A DNA stretch of 33,368 nucleotides from an uncultured Lachnospiraceae bacterium (GTDB lineage: Bacteria; Bacillota; Clostridia; Lachnospirales; Lachnospiraceae): the NCBI GenBank assembly GCA_948470755.1, contig CAOKPU010000035.1:1-33368 (forward strand), written 5' to 3'. The notes beneath the pieces are model-generated. The model made no database searches. It was not told where the DNA came from and was given only the letters and a program-made list of their open reading frames with translations. The first letter of the stretch is position 1. Every line of letters starts with the position of its first letter. Of the stretch, positions 7,337 through 14,973 are shown piece after piece. The position numbers and the translations under genes are program-made.

Positions 7337-8266
7337 ATGGAGCTGTATAGAAATGTTTCGGAAATGGCAGCAATCCGTGGGAAGGCAGGGAAGGTTTACA
7401 TGTGGGATATTATCATAGATACGTTGGCGGATGGGGTAAAGCTGCTGCCCTTTTTGTTTATCGCATATCTGGTCATGGAATACATGGAACATAAAATGGC
7501 GGAAGGGGCAAAGCGGGCAATAGAGAAAGCCGGAAGGTTTGGCCCGTTATTCGGCGGAATGATAGGGATCTTTCCGCAATGCGGGTTTTCTGCAGCCGCT
7601 TCCAATCTATATGCCGGAAAAGTCATAACATTGGGGACATTGATAGCTGTTTTTTTGTCTACTTCCGATGAGATGCTGCCGATACTGATTTCAGAGCATG
7701 TGAATGCCGGCATAATCTTCAGATTACTTGGGCTGAAAGCGTTGCTTGGGGTAATCGCCGGTTTTATGGTGGACTTTTTTGCCGGAGGGAAATATAGGGA
7801 CCGCCATACCCGCCGGGAAAGGTTATACGGGCATATGGATATTGAGCATTTATGCGAGCATGAGCATTGCCGTTGTGAAGATGGGATTGTAAAATCGGCA
7901 TTACGTCATACATTGAATATTTTTTTGTTTTTGTTATTAGTGACTTTTTTACTTAATGTGATAATTGATTTTGCAGGCGGTGAATTTTTTACAACGATCA
8001 TGTTAAACAGGCCGTTTTCAGGACATATGATTGCGGGTCTGATAGGGTTGATCCCTAATTGCGCTTCTTCGGTAATGCTTACACAGCTTTACCTTAAGGG
8101 AGTAATAGGGCTTGGTATTATGATGTCCGGGTTGTTGGCTGGTACAGGGGCCGGCTTGATTGTCCTGTTCCGCATCAATGATGACAAGAGGGAAAATATA
8201 AGGATTGTATCGCTTCTCTACATTATTGGAGTAGCAGCAGGTATTTCTATAGATTTGTTTATGTAG
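7337..8266 (+). CDS. Putative heavy-metal exporter (ArsP_2/'putative manganese transporter' family)
   Basis: 309 residues with about nine hydrophobic segments in two halves. Each half carries the family signature: FGGMIGIFPQCGFSAAASNLYAGK and later LIGLIPNCASSVMLTQLYLKG, each with a PxC. Between them is a His/Cys-rich cytosolic loop (HMDIEHLCEHEHCRCED) likely to bind metal. These proteins are annotated as 10-TM heavy-metal exporters or putative Mn transporters; the ion is not proven. ATG 7337 is the longest start. ATG 7400 (MWDIIIDTLADGVKLLPFLF), with AGGGAAGG five bases upstream, matches the usual family N-terminus and may be the true start. The Fur-family gene follows 57 bases later, probably in the same operon. 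Confidence 0.82.
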   Translation: MELYRNVSEMAAIRGKAGKVYMWDIIIDTLADGVKLLPFLFIAYLVMEYMEHKMAEGAKRAIEKAGRFGPLFGGMIGIFPQCGFSAAASNLYAGKVITLGTLIAVFLSTSDEMLPILISEHVNAGIIFRLLGLKALLGVIAGFMVDFFAGGKYRDRHTRRERLYGHMDIEHLCEHEHCRCEDGIVKSALRHTLNIFLFLLLVTFLLNVIIDFAGGEFFTTIMLNRPFSGHMIAGLIGLIPNCASSVMLTQLYLKGVIGLGIMMSGLLAGTGAGLIVLFRINDDKRENIRIVSLLYIIGVAAGISIDLFM

Positions 8267-8269
8267 ATT

Positions 8270-8283
8270 GGAAAGCGCTTTTA
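8270..8283. promoter_or_regulatory. Weak cre-like palindrome
   Basis: Core AAAGCGCTTT is a perfect palindrome and 12 of 14 bases match the catabolite-response pattern TGAAAGCGCTTTCA. It lies between the exporter stop and the Fur-family gene. This could be chance. Confidence 0.25.
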
Positions 8284-8323
8284 ATGTCTTCGGTACCATG
8301 GAGGCCAATGGGGGGTATGAGGG

Positions 8324-8755
8324 ATGGATAATGGTGAAAACAAAGGGGGAGGGATAAGATTTCCCAAAGATGTAAAAAAGACGAAGCAGAGGGAGGAGAT
8401 ATTTCGTATACTGTCCAATGCTTTTAAACCTATGAGTGCGGCGGAAATTTATCAATGCCTTCTGAAGAATGAAAGAAATACAGGTTTTGCCATATCTACG
8501 GTATATCGCGTCCTAACGGTTTTTGAAGAAAAAGGATACGTGATGAAATCCACGCTGATGGATGGGGAAATGGCATATTATGAATGGAGCCGGGGAAGCC
8601 ATAAACATTATGCGGTCTGCCTTAGGTGCCACAAAATGATTCCTTTAAAGTCCTGCCCTTTTGAACATGCAAAAACTTATCCGGTAGAAGACGGCTTTTG
8701 CATTACCGGGCATAAACTGGAATTATACGGTTTTTGTAAGAGCTGCCGTGATTGA
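8324..8755 (+). CDS. Fur family metal-responsive transcriptional regulator
   Basis: 143 residues. The N-terminal winged helix has the Fur pattern TKQREEIFRILSNAFKPMSAAEIYQCL then ISTVYRVLTVFEEKGYV. The C-terminal dimerisation/metal domain has HKHYAVCLRCHKMI and two CxxC pairs (C99/C102 and C138/C141) that would hold the structural zinc. The C-terminus is short and lacks a long His tail. Whether it is Fur-, Zur-, PerR- or Mur-like cannot be told; the metal exporter next door makes a metal-homeostasis role likely. GGGGGG lies about eight bases before ATG 8324. It converges on the diguanylate cyclase gene. Confidence 0.9.
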   Translation: MDNGENKGGGIRFPKDVKKTKQREEIFRILSNAFKPMSAAEIYQCLLKNERNTGFAISTVYRVLTVFEEKGYVMKSTLMDGEMAYYEWSRGSHKHYAVCLRCHKMIPLKSCPFEHAKTYPVEDGFCITGHKLELYGFCKSCRD

Positions 8756-8783
8756 ACAGGCGGAAGCATTTTAATGTGAGGCC

Positions 8784-10349
8784 TTATTGAGGGGAATATT
8801 CCGCATAATTCCCTTTGTCTCCCTTTTTGACGTTGTATAATGCTTGGTCGGCTTGATGCAGCAGAAGGGATACGTTGGTAATTGCCCCATCCGTACAAGA
8901 AAAGCCGGCGGAAGCTTTGATAGAGGTTGCCTGGGAATTACCCAGGCTTATTTTATTATTTATTAGCGTTTCAAAAAAAAGATCCAACAAGCGGACGACT
9001 TCATATTTTTCCCGACAGCCAAAAAGCATCATGCAAAATTCATCCCCGGAACGCCTGGACGTCAGGCAATGTTCTTCCGGCATAGCCTGCATGATAGAAG
9101 CAAAATGCTGTAAATACCGGTCTCCCGCGTCATGACCGTATGTATCGTTGACATTTTTGAAAGAATCCAAATCCAGCATAACAAAAGCGGCAATCTCTCC
9201 CGAAGGCATATCCGCCAGAATATCGGCGGCCTGTTGTTTAAAAGATTGGTATTTGTTCAATCCCGTTAGCTGGTCATGGCTGTTCTCATATAAAATCCTC
9301 CGTTTATCCAATACATCTTTTGTGACGTCGGTAATTGTGCCAAGATAACCGTCAGGCTCCATAGTAAAACGGATATGGACATATTTTTCGCCATTGATCT
9401 GGAAGATATCTTTTTCGCCGGGCATAGGGTTTTTCATAATTTCCTGAATCTTGTCATAAAACATATCCGCATTTTCCCGGAAAATGGATATATCCTCGCA
9501 GGAGAGGTCAAGGAGATCCTTGAGGCCGGGCGTTATGAAAACATGCTTCATGCTTTTTTGGTATTCAAAAGCGGCTAAAGGGATTTGGCTCATGTCAATG
9601 ATCTTGGAAGTTCGATCTGCGGCATTTATAATGCCTTTCACCATCGTATTGATGCTGTCGCTAAGCTGCCGGAATTCAGGGTTCCCAGTGACCATGACTA
9701 TAGTATCCAGATTGCCGTTTGTAATATCGGATAAAGACTTTAAAACGCTATGTATTCCGTCCACCACTTTCCGCTTTACGAGATAATTCAGTAAAAGTAT
9801 AATGACTGCCTCAATAAAGAGAAGATAAATAAGGGTAGACAGAATATTTTTCCAAAGGCCGCTGCGTAAAGTTCCTTTCGATATGGAAGCCCCGATCAAT
9901 ACATCGCCGTATTGTTTTGTAACGACATATTTAATTTGCTTGTTTTCCATTTTCCGATAAGCGCCGTTTTCGCAGCCGGAGAACCGGTCCGTATAATAAT
10001 ACTCTTCTATATCGCTGTACAGCGTGCCGTCCGAATGTGCGATAATCTTATCGGTGTTGCAGTCTATGGCAAAGAAAACTTCCCCTATGCCGGTAGGGAA
10101 CCGGGAAAAAATATCGTGATAAGTATTCTCTGTCCGGATAAGATGATCGCTGCCGGGATTATTATTGGCATCAACCGGTTCTGTCTGACTGCTTTCCAAT
10201 GTATGTATGATCTGGCTGATTTTAACCCGGAAAGTGTCTGCCTGCTGAGACTCCAAAAAATACATTGTTAAATGATAATGAATGATTAGTATGGATAGTA
10301 TAGCGGCTGTTGTGATCAAAATCATATATTTTCTAAATATCTTTTGCAT
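8784..10349 (-). CDS. Membrane-bound diguanylate cyclase (sensor–HAMP–GGDEF)
   Basis: 521 residues. A first membrane helix at ~9-30, an extracytoplasmic sensor region ~31-170 of Cache-like character, a second helix ~172-190, a HAMP-like linker to ~245, a PAS-like segment ~255-345, and a GGDEF domain ~350-518. The signature is SGDEF (434-438) rather than GGDEF; serine at the first position is found in active enzymes. The DLDSFKNVNDTYGHDAGD block that binds GTP and Mg is intact, so it probably makes cyclic di-GMP. No RxxD inhibitory site precedes the signature. The start is supported by GAGGGCGAG upstream and by a promoter at 10399-10427. Confidence 0.9.
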   Translation of the reverse strand: MQKIFRKYMILITTAAILSILIIHYHLTMYFLESQQADTFRVKISQIIHTLESSQTEPVDANNNPGSDHLIRTENTYHDIFSRFPTGIGEVFFAIDCNTDKIIAHSDGTLYSDIEEYYYTDRFSGCENGAYRKMENKQIKYVVTKQYGDVLIGASISKGTLRSGLWKNILSTLIYLLFIEAVIILLLNYLVKRKVVDGIHSVLKSLSDITNGNLDTIVMVTGNPEFRQLSDSINTMVKGIINAADRTSKIIDMSQIPLAAFEYQKSMKHVFITPGLKDLLDLSCEDISIFRENADMFYDKIQEIMKNPMPGEKDIFQINGEKYVHIRFTMEPDGYLGTITDVTKDVLDKRRILYENSHDQLTGLNKYQSFKQQAADILADMPSGEIAAFVMLDLDSFKNVNDTYGHDAGDRYLQHFASIMQAMPEEHCLTSRRSGDEFCMMLFGCREKYEVVRLLDLFFETLINNKISLGNSQATSIKASAGFSCTDGAITNVSLLLHQADQALYNVKKGDKGNYAEYSPQ

Positions 10350-10398
10350 AACTCGCCCTCATATTCCGTTTCCCTTATATTTAATACCCTTCACCATA

Positions 10399-10427
10399 AT
10401 TTTACATTACCCTAATTTAGTTTTCAA
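10399..10427 (-). promoter_or_regulatory. Promoter of the diguanylate cyclase
   Basis: On the minus strand TTGAAA (10427-10422), 17-base spacer, TAAAAT (10404-10399), about 50 bases before the start codon. Confidence 0.55.
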
Positions 10428-10473
10428 CTGAAAGTATTTAAATTGCTTATCTATCATTTATAAAAACGGATTT

Positions 10474-10501
10474 TTGACCATACTAAAAATAGTTTTAAGA
10501 T
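10474..10501 (+). promoter_or_regulatory. Candidate promoter of the FAD/Rieske oxidoreductase
   Basis: TTGACC (10474-10479), 16-base spacer, TAAGAT (10496-10501), 22 bases before the TTG start. A short palindrome ACTA-AAAA-TAGT sits in the spacer. Confidence 0.45.
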
Positions 10502-10523
10502 AATTTGGAAAGGAAGGGTAAGA

Positions 10524-11870
10524 TTGAAAATTAAAAAAACGGACTCCATATGGTCAAGGACGGTACAGATAAAGGGGAAAGACTCGTTGAAAAGGGATAT
10601 GAAGGTGGATAATGTAATAATCGGAGGGGGCATCGCCGGAATATTGACCGCATATTTTTTGAAAAAAAGGGGGGAAAATGCGGTATTGCTGGAGGCGGCA
10701 AAGCTTTGCGGCGGGCAGACAAAAAATACGACGGCAAAAATTACGTTGCAACATGGGTTAATATACGATGGGTTAATTGAAAAAATAGGAAAAAAGCAGG
10801 CGGGTTTGTATGCGGAGGCAAACCGTAATGCAATTGAGCAATATAAGAAAATCATAGAAGAGAAAGGTATAGAATGCCAATTCCGTGAATGTAGCTCTTA
10901 TTTGTATACGCAGGAGGATGAGGAAAGATTGATCCGGGAAATGAAAGCGGCGGAATGTTTAGGGATAGGCGGGGAGTATACGGTAAAAACCGAGCTCCCT
11001 TTCCCGGTAAAAGGGGCGCTGCGTTTTTATGGACAGGCGGTGTTCCATCCTCTGCTTTTTTTGGGGAGCATTGCGGAAGAAATAGAGGCGTATGAAAATA
11101 CGCGGGTTTTGACGGTAAATGAAAATGAAGTGTTTACGGAAAATCATAAGATAGAAGCAAAGAATATTATATTTACCACCCATTATCCGTTGATCAATGT
11201 GCCTGGGTTTTATTTTATCCGTATGCATCAGGAGCGGAGCTATGTGCTTGCCCTGCAGAATACAAAGCAGATGGATCATATATACTACGGGATAGATGAA
11301 GGGGGGTTGTCCTTTCGCAAAAGCGACGGATTGCTTTTGCTTGGGGGAGGCAGCCACCGCACGGGGGATAATAAGGAGGGAGGGAAATACAGGGATCTTG
11401 CCCTGCAGGCGGAAAAATTGTTCCCGGGCAGCAGGGAAGTGTGCAGATGGTCCGCCCAGGATTGTATGCCGGTGGACGGCATACCGTATATCGGCCGGTA
11501 TGCTGAGGACAGGCCTAACTGGTATGTGGCGACAGGATTTCACAAATGGGGGATGACGGGCGCTATGGCGGCGGCGCAGATGATCAGCGCTCTTATTACG
11601 GAAGGAAAAAGCCGGTATGAGGAGGTTTTTACCCCTCAACGTTTTTTCTTACGGGCTTCGGCGGTCCACCTGATGGAGGAGGGTGCAGAATCGGTAAAGG
11701 GGTTAAGTAAAGGGATTTTTTCAGCGGCTCCGCGCTGTCCTCATATGGGATGCGCTTTGGAATGGAACCCTGACGAATTAAGCTGGGATTGCCCATGCCA
11801 TGGTTCCCGGTTCGATATTCATGGAAAAGTGATTGACAATCCGGCGCAGGAAGATTTGAAAGATAGGTAA
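10524..11870 (+). CDS. FAD-dependent oxidoreductase with C-terminal Rieske [2Fe-2S] domain
   Basis: 448 residues. An N-terminal DAO-type FAD domain has VDNVIIGGGIAGILTAYFLKKRG, and FHKWGMTGAMAAAQMIS lies near its end. The Rieske domain at the C-terminus has C405-P-H407 and C423-P-C-H426, the CxH...CxxH ligand set for a [2Fe-2S] cluster. The fold matches a group of soluble FAD/Rieske proteins in anaerobes and bacilli whose substrate is not established. The start is TTG 10524, chosen because AGGAAGGG lies five bases upstream and the product then includes the family's SIW N-terminal motif. The Rieske part is full length. Confidence 0.9.
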   Translation: MKIKKTDSIWSRTVQIKGKDSLKRDMKVDNVIIGGGIAGILTAYFLKKRGENAVLLEAAKLCGGQTKNTTAKITLQHGLIYDGLIEKIGKKQAGLYAEANRNAIEQYKKIIEEKGIECQFRECSSYLYTQEDEERLIREMKAAECLGIGGEYTVKTELPFPVKGALRFYGQAVFHPLLFLGSIAEEIEAYENTRVLTVNENEVFTENHKIEAKNIIFTTHYPLINVPGFYFIRMHQERSYVLALQNTKQMDHIYYGIDEGGLSFRKSDGLLLLGGGSHRTGDNKEGGKYRDLALQAEKLFPGSREVCRWSAQDCMPVDGIPYIGRYAEDRPNWYVATGFHKWGMTGAMAAAQMISALITEGKSRYEEVFTPQRFFLRASAVHLMEEGAESVKGLSKGIFSAAPRCPHMGCALEWNPDELSWDCPCHGSRFDIHGKVIDNPAQEDLKDR

Positions 11871-11924
11871 TTTTATTTTTAACCCTTTTCTTTATAACGG
11901 TTTTATTATATGATTAAATACAAC

Positions 11925-11938
11925 ATGATATTTATCAT
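11925..11938. promoter_or_regulatory. 14-bp palindrome upstream of the NYN gene
   Basis: ATGATA-TT-TATCAT is a perfect inverted repeat 33 bases before ATG 11971 and overlaps a possible -10 box (CATAAT). It may be an operator. Confidence 0.3.
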
Positions 11939-11970
11939 AATCTTAAATAAGAATAGGAAAAGCATAAGCT

Positions 11971-12780
11971 ATGGGAAAAGAACTGAAATTGGCGGTATTG
12001 ATTGATGCGGACAACATATCGGATAAATATGTGAAAATTATCCTGGACGAGACGGCAAAGAGCGGAGTGGCGACTTATAAGAGAATATATGGAGATTGGA
12101 CGAATCCGCGGCTTGTATCCTGGAAGAATGTGCTTCTGGATAATTCCATATCCCCAATCCAGCAATATAGCTATACAACAGGCAAGAATTCTACGGACTC
12201 GGCGATGATCATTGATGCGATGGATATCCTGTATTCAGGGACGGTAGACGGGTTCTGCATTGCATCTTCGGACAGTGATTTTACAAGGCTGGCGGCAAGG
12301 CTTAGGGAGTCGGGGATGTATGTGACGGGAATGGGGGAGAGCAAGACGCCGAAGCCATTTATCTCTGCATGTAATCAGTTTAAATATTTGGATATCCTTT
12401 TATCGAAACAACAGGATGAGGAAAGCGCCATAAGGAAGGAAGAGACGGCGGAAGTAAAGACGGTGTCAAAATCGGTAAAAATTAAGAGGGGTGCAAAGGC
12501 AGCAGCTTTGCCTTTGAAAAAAGCAAAAGAGGAATTGCGGCCTCAGACGGATTTGAAGATGATTAAGCGTGCAATCATATCCCTTGTGGAGGAATGTTCG
12601 GATGATGATGAGTGGATATTATCTGCGGAATTAAGGAACCAGCTCGGGAAACGTTTCCCCGATTTCGATGTGCGTAACTTTGGATATTCAAAATTTTCCT
12701 CGTTTATTAAGTCATTGAATATATTGGATTGTGAACAGGAACAGAATATAGTGAAATTCCGTATAAGGGGCAGAAAATAA
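11971..12780 (+). CDS. NYN domain RNase-like protein with C-terminal OST-HTH/LOTUS domain
   Basis: 269 residues. The N-terminal NYN (PIN-like nuclease) domain shows the acidic residues expected for metal binding: VLIDADNIS (D12, D14), the TDSAMIIDAMDILY block and ASSDSDFTRLAARLRESG. A basic linker rich in K and A (~155-190) leads to a winged-helix OST-HTH/LOTUS domain (~190-265, ISLVEECSDDDEWILSAELRNQL ... FSSFIKSLN). The NYN family is predicted to cleave RNA and the LOTUS domain to bind RNA, so a role in RNA turnover is inferred. AGGAAAAG precedes ATG 11971, and a strong terminator follows. It is a single-gene unit. Confidence 0.88.
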   Translation: MGKELKLAVLIDADNISDKYVKIILDETAKSGVATYKRIYGDWTNPRLVSWKNVLLDNSISPIQQYSYTTGKNSTDSAMIIDAMDILYSGTVDGFCIASSDSDFTRLAARLRESGMYVTGMGESKTPKPFISACNQFKYLDILLSKQQDEESAIRKEETAEVKTVSKSVKIKRGAKAAALPLKKAKEELRPQTDLKMIKRAIISLVEECSDDDEWILSAELRNQLGKRFPDFDVRNFGYSKFSSFIKSLNILDCEQEQNIVKFRIRGRK

Positions 12781-12807
12781 ATATGGAAATGGATGTTATA
12801 TCCATCG

Positions 12808-12845
12808 TGGAAGCAGGATGACGGTTCCTGCTTCCATTTTGTTTA
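12808..12845 (+). terminator. Rho-independent terminator after the NYN gene
   Basis: TGGAAGCAGGA (12808-12818), 7-base loop, TCCTGCTTCCA (12826-12836): a perfect 11-bp stem followed by TTTTGTTT. A smaller hairpin, ATGGA..TCCAT (12789-12805), precedes it. Confidence 0.88.
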
Positions 12846-12974
12846 TGGCTTTTGTTTTTCTTAGCAATTGTTACTGCGTGTCGGCAAAAGGTTCAATGCT
12901 TTATCGTTATCAAAAAAAGTAAAACAAAAAAAGCACCATCCCCAAGGCTCGATGTCCTCAAAAACGGTACTTCG

Positions 12975-13047
12975 TGCGCCGCCAGGGGCTCGAACCCTGG
13001 ACACCCTGATTAAGAGTCAGGTGCTCTACCAACTGAGCTAGCAGCGC
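12975..13047 (-). tRNA. tRNA-Lys (anticodon CTT)
   Basis: The minus strand folds as a 73-base cloverleaf. The acceptor GCGCTGC pairs with GCGGCGC (one T-G pair), with discriminator A. The D arm is GCTC..GAGC, the anticodon stem CCTGA/TCAGG with loop CTCTTAA, and the T arm CAGGG-TTCGAGC-CCCTG. Positions 34-36 read CTT (lysine codon AAG). CCA is not encoded. A GC-rich weak hairpin and a seven-T run (minus strand, 12932-12926) lie downstream and may terminate it. Confidence 0.95.
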
Positions 13048-13087
13048 GGATAAAAACTATAGAGATAAAACATAAATAATTGTTTCA

Positions 13088-13117
13088 TTTACAACGCAAG
13101 TGTTATTATAGTATAAT
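13088..13117 (+). promoter_or_regulatory. Promoter of tatD
   Basis: TTTACA (13088-13093), 18-base spacer, perfect TATAAT (13112-13117), about 60 bases before ATG 13177 and just behind the 5' end of the divergent tRNA-Lys. Confidence 0.6.
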
Positions 13118-13176
13118 GTCTTTTAGTTTGCAAGTACTTTTTTAAAAAAAATCATTTTTGTTTATGGAGGAAGAGT

Positions 13177-13947
13177 ATGATATTTGAAAGCCATGCTCAT
13201 TATGATGACGAAGCATTTGACGAAGACAGGGACAGGCTGTTAGAAGGGCTTAGGGAAAATGGCATCGGATATGTGGTGAATATAGGGGCAAATATACAAA
13301 CGACAAAGAACACCATAGGACTGGCTGAAAAATACCCTTTTATATATGGGGCGGCCGGAGTGCATCCTTCGGATGCGGATGAACTGAATGAAGAGAACTT
13401 TGCATGGTTAAAGGATCAATGTTCTCATCCCAAAATAGTGGCTGTTGGAGAAATAGGGCTTGATTATTATTGGAATGAGCCGGACAGGGAGATCCAGAAA
13501 AAATGGTTTGAAAGACAGCTTAATATGGCAAGGGAAGTAGGCCTTCCGGTAATCATCCATTCCAGAGATGCGGCAAAAGATACTTTGGATATTATGAAAG
13601 CGGCAGACGCCGCCGATATGGGAGGGGTGGTGCATTGTTTTTCTTATACGAAAGAGGTGGCAAAAGAATATCTGGATATGGATTATTATTTTGGAATAGG
13701 AGGAGTGGTGACGTTTCAAAATGCGAAGAAACTAAAAGAGGCGGTGGAATATATACCGATGGAAAAAATACTGTTGGAAACGGATAGCCCGTATCTTTCC
13801 CCGGCCCCTTATAGAGGAAAGCGCAACTCTTCTTTGCATATACCACTCATCGCAAAGCAGATCGCGTTGATTAAAGGTATGGATTATGATGAGGTAGTCC
13901 ATATAACAGAAGAAAACGCAAAAAGGCTTTTTAGAATCATGGAATAA
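13177..13947 (+). CDS. tatD: TatD family metal-dependent DNase
   Basis: 256 residues, normal length. It is a TIM-barrel hydrolase with the TatD metal ligands in place: H6 and H8 (ESHAHYDD), E92 (VGEIGLDYYW), H128 (IIHSRDA), H153 (VVHCFS) and D203 (LLETDSPYL). Family members are 3'-5' exonucleases on DNA or RNA, linked to DNA repair and turnover in other bacteria. GGAGGAAG sits just before ATG 13177. It is followed by rsmA after 48 bases, the usual Firmicutes neighbourhood, although the ribonuclease M5 gene often found between them is missing here. Confidence 0.95.
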   Translation: MIFESHAHYDDEAFDEDRDRLLEGLRENGIGYVVNIGANIQTTKNTIGLAEKYPFIYGAAGVHPSDADELNEENFAWLKDQCSHPKIVAVGEIGLDYYWNEPDREIQKKWFERQLNMAREVGLPVIIHSRDAAKDTLDIMKAADAADMGGVVHCFSYTKEVAKEYLDMDYYFGIGGVVTFQNAKKLKEAVEYIPMEKILLETDSPYLSPAPYRGKRNSSLHIPLIAKQIALIKGMDYDEVVHITEENAKRLFRIME

Positions 13948-13995
13948 TGCCGACTGTAAAAGGGAAAATCGCAGACGGCAGACTGAGAGGGATAT

Positions 13996-14880
13996 ATGGC
14001 GGCATTAGGAACTCCAAGCGGTACAATTGAAATCCTGAAAAAATACAATTTCAATTTCCAGAAAAAGTATGGGCAGAATTTTTTGATCGATACCAATATA
14101 TTAGAAAAAATTACGGATGTTTCCGGTATTACGGGGGAGGATTGCGTCCTTGAGATCGGGCCGGGAATTGGGACGATGACCCAGTATCTTGCCAGAAAGG
14201 CCAGACATGTAATAGCGGTGGAAATTGACCAGGGCTTGATTCCTATTTTGGAAGACACTTTGTCCGATTACACAAATGTGACGGTCATTAATGAAGATAT
14301 TTTAAAGTTAGATATCAAACAGATGGTGGAGGAAGAAAATGAAGGGAAACCTATTAAGGTGACCGCAAATCTTCCATATTATATTACAACCCCTATTATA
14401 ATGGAACTGTTGGAAAGCCATGTACCAGTGGAAAGCATTACGGTTATGGTGCAAAAAGAAGTGGCGGACCGTATGCAGACAGGGCCGGGGTCGAAAGATT
14501 ACGGGGCTTTATCTTTGGCGGTGCAATATTATACAAGGCCCGAGATAATGATACAAGTCCCGCCTACATGCTTTATGCCAAAGCCAAAAGTCGGGAGTAC
14601 GGTGATCAGGCTGGCCAGATATGCTCTGCCGCCGGTAAAGGTCCGCGAAGAAAAATATATGTTTGCCTTGATACGCGCTTCTTTTAATCAAAGGCGCAAG
14701 ATGCTCGTAAACAGCCTTGCCAATGCACCGGGTTTGGGGCTGGCAAAAGAAGAGGTTGAGAAGGCATTGGAAGCTATGGGGCTGCCTGTTACGATACGGG
14801 GGGAGAAGCTTTCGCTGGAGGAGTTTGCAGGCTTGAGCGATTTGCTGGGAGACAGAGGAAAAAATCATATATCATTTTGA
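13996..14880 (+). CDS. rsmA: 16S rRNA (adenine1518/1519-N6)-dimethyltransferase RsmA (KsgA)
   Basis: 294 residues. It dimethylates two adjacent adenines in the 3' hairpin of 16S rRNA during small-subunit assembly. The SAM-binding glycine motif is EIGPGIGTM (G55-x-G57-x-G59 region), VIAVEID holds the acidic ribose ligand, and catalytic motif IV is NLPYY (125-129), diagnostic for N6-adenine dimethylation. The KKYGQNFLID lead and the C-terminal FNQRRKMLVNSL helix are family hallmarks. GAGAGGG precedes ATG 13996. It is probably co-transcribed with tatD. Confidence 0.96.
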   Translation: MAALGTPSGTIEILKKYNFNFQKKYGQNFLIDTNILEKITDVSGITGEDCVLEIGPGIGTMTQYLARKARHVIAVEIDQGLIPILEDTLSDYTNVTVINEDILKLDIKQMVEEENEGKPIKVTANLPYYITTPIIMELLESHVPVESITVMVQKEVADRMQTGPGSKDYGALSLAVQYYTRPEIMIQVPPTCFMPKPKVGSTVIRLARYALPPVKVREEKYMFALIRASFNQRRKMLVNSLANAPGLGLAKEEVEKALEAMGLPVTIRGEKLSLEEFAGLSDLLGDRGKNHISF

Positions 14881-14905
14881 CAATCCCCGCTCCCTATGGT
14901 AAACT
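14877..14905 (+). promoter_or_regulatory. Promoter of the TPR/pseudo-AAA+ gene
   Basis: TTGACA (14877-14882) overlaps the rsmA stop codon; a 17-base spacer leads to TAAACT (14900-14905). This gives the next gene its own promoter. Confidence 0.6.
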
Positions 14906-14973
14906 TAGAAGATAAAAATGGGGATATTATAGCCATACATTTAGCGAAAACATAAATTTATGAGGTGAGTACC

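Noticed and set aside
8270-8283. Strong CcpA (cre) control of the Fur-family gene
   Set aside because: Only the inner ten bases are palindromic and both outer positions deviate; metal-homeostasis genes are not a usual CcpA target. Listed only at low confidence.
10959-11639. 226-residue minus-strand frame
   Set aside because: Lies wholly inside the FAD/Rieske oxidoreductase gene, which has clear motifs; the antisense product has an irregular composition.
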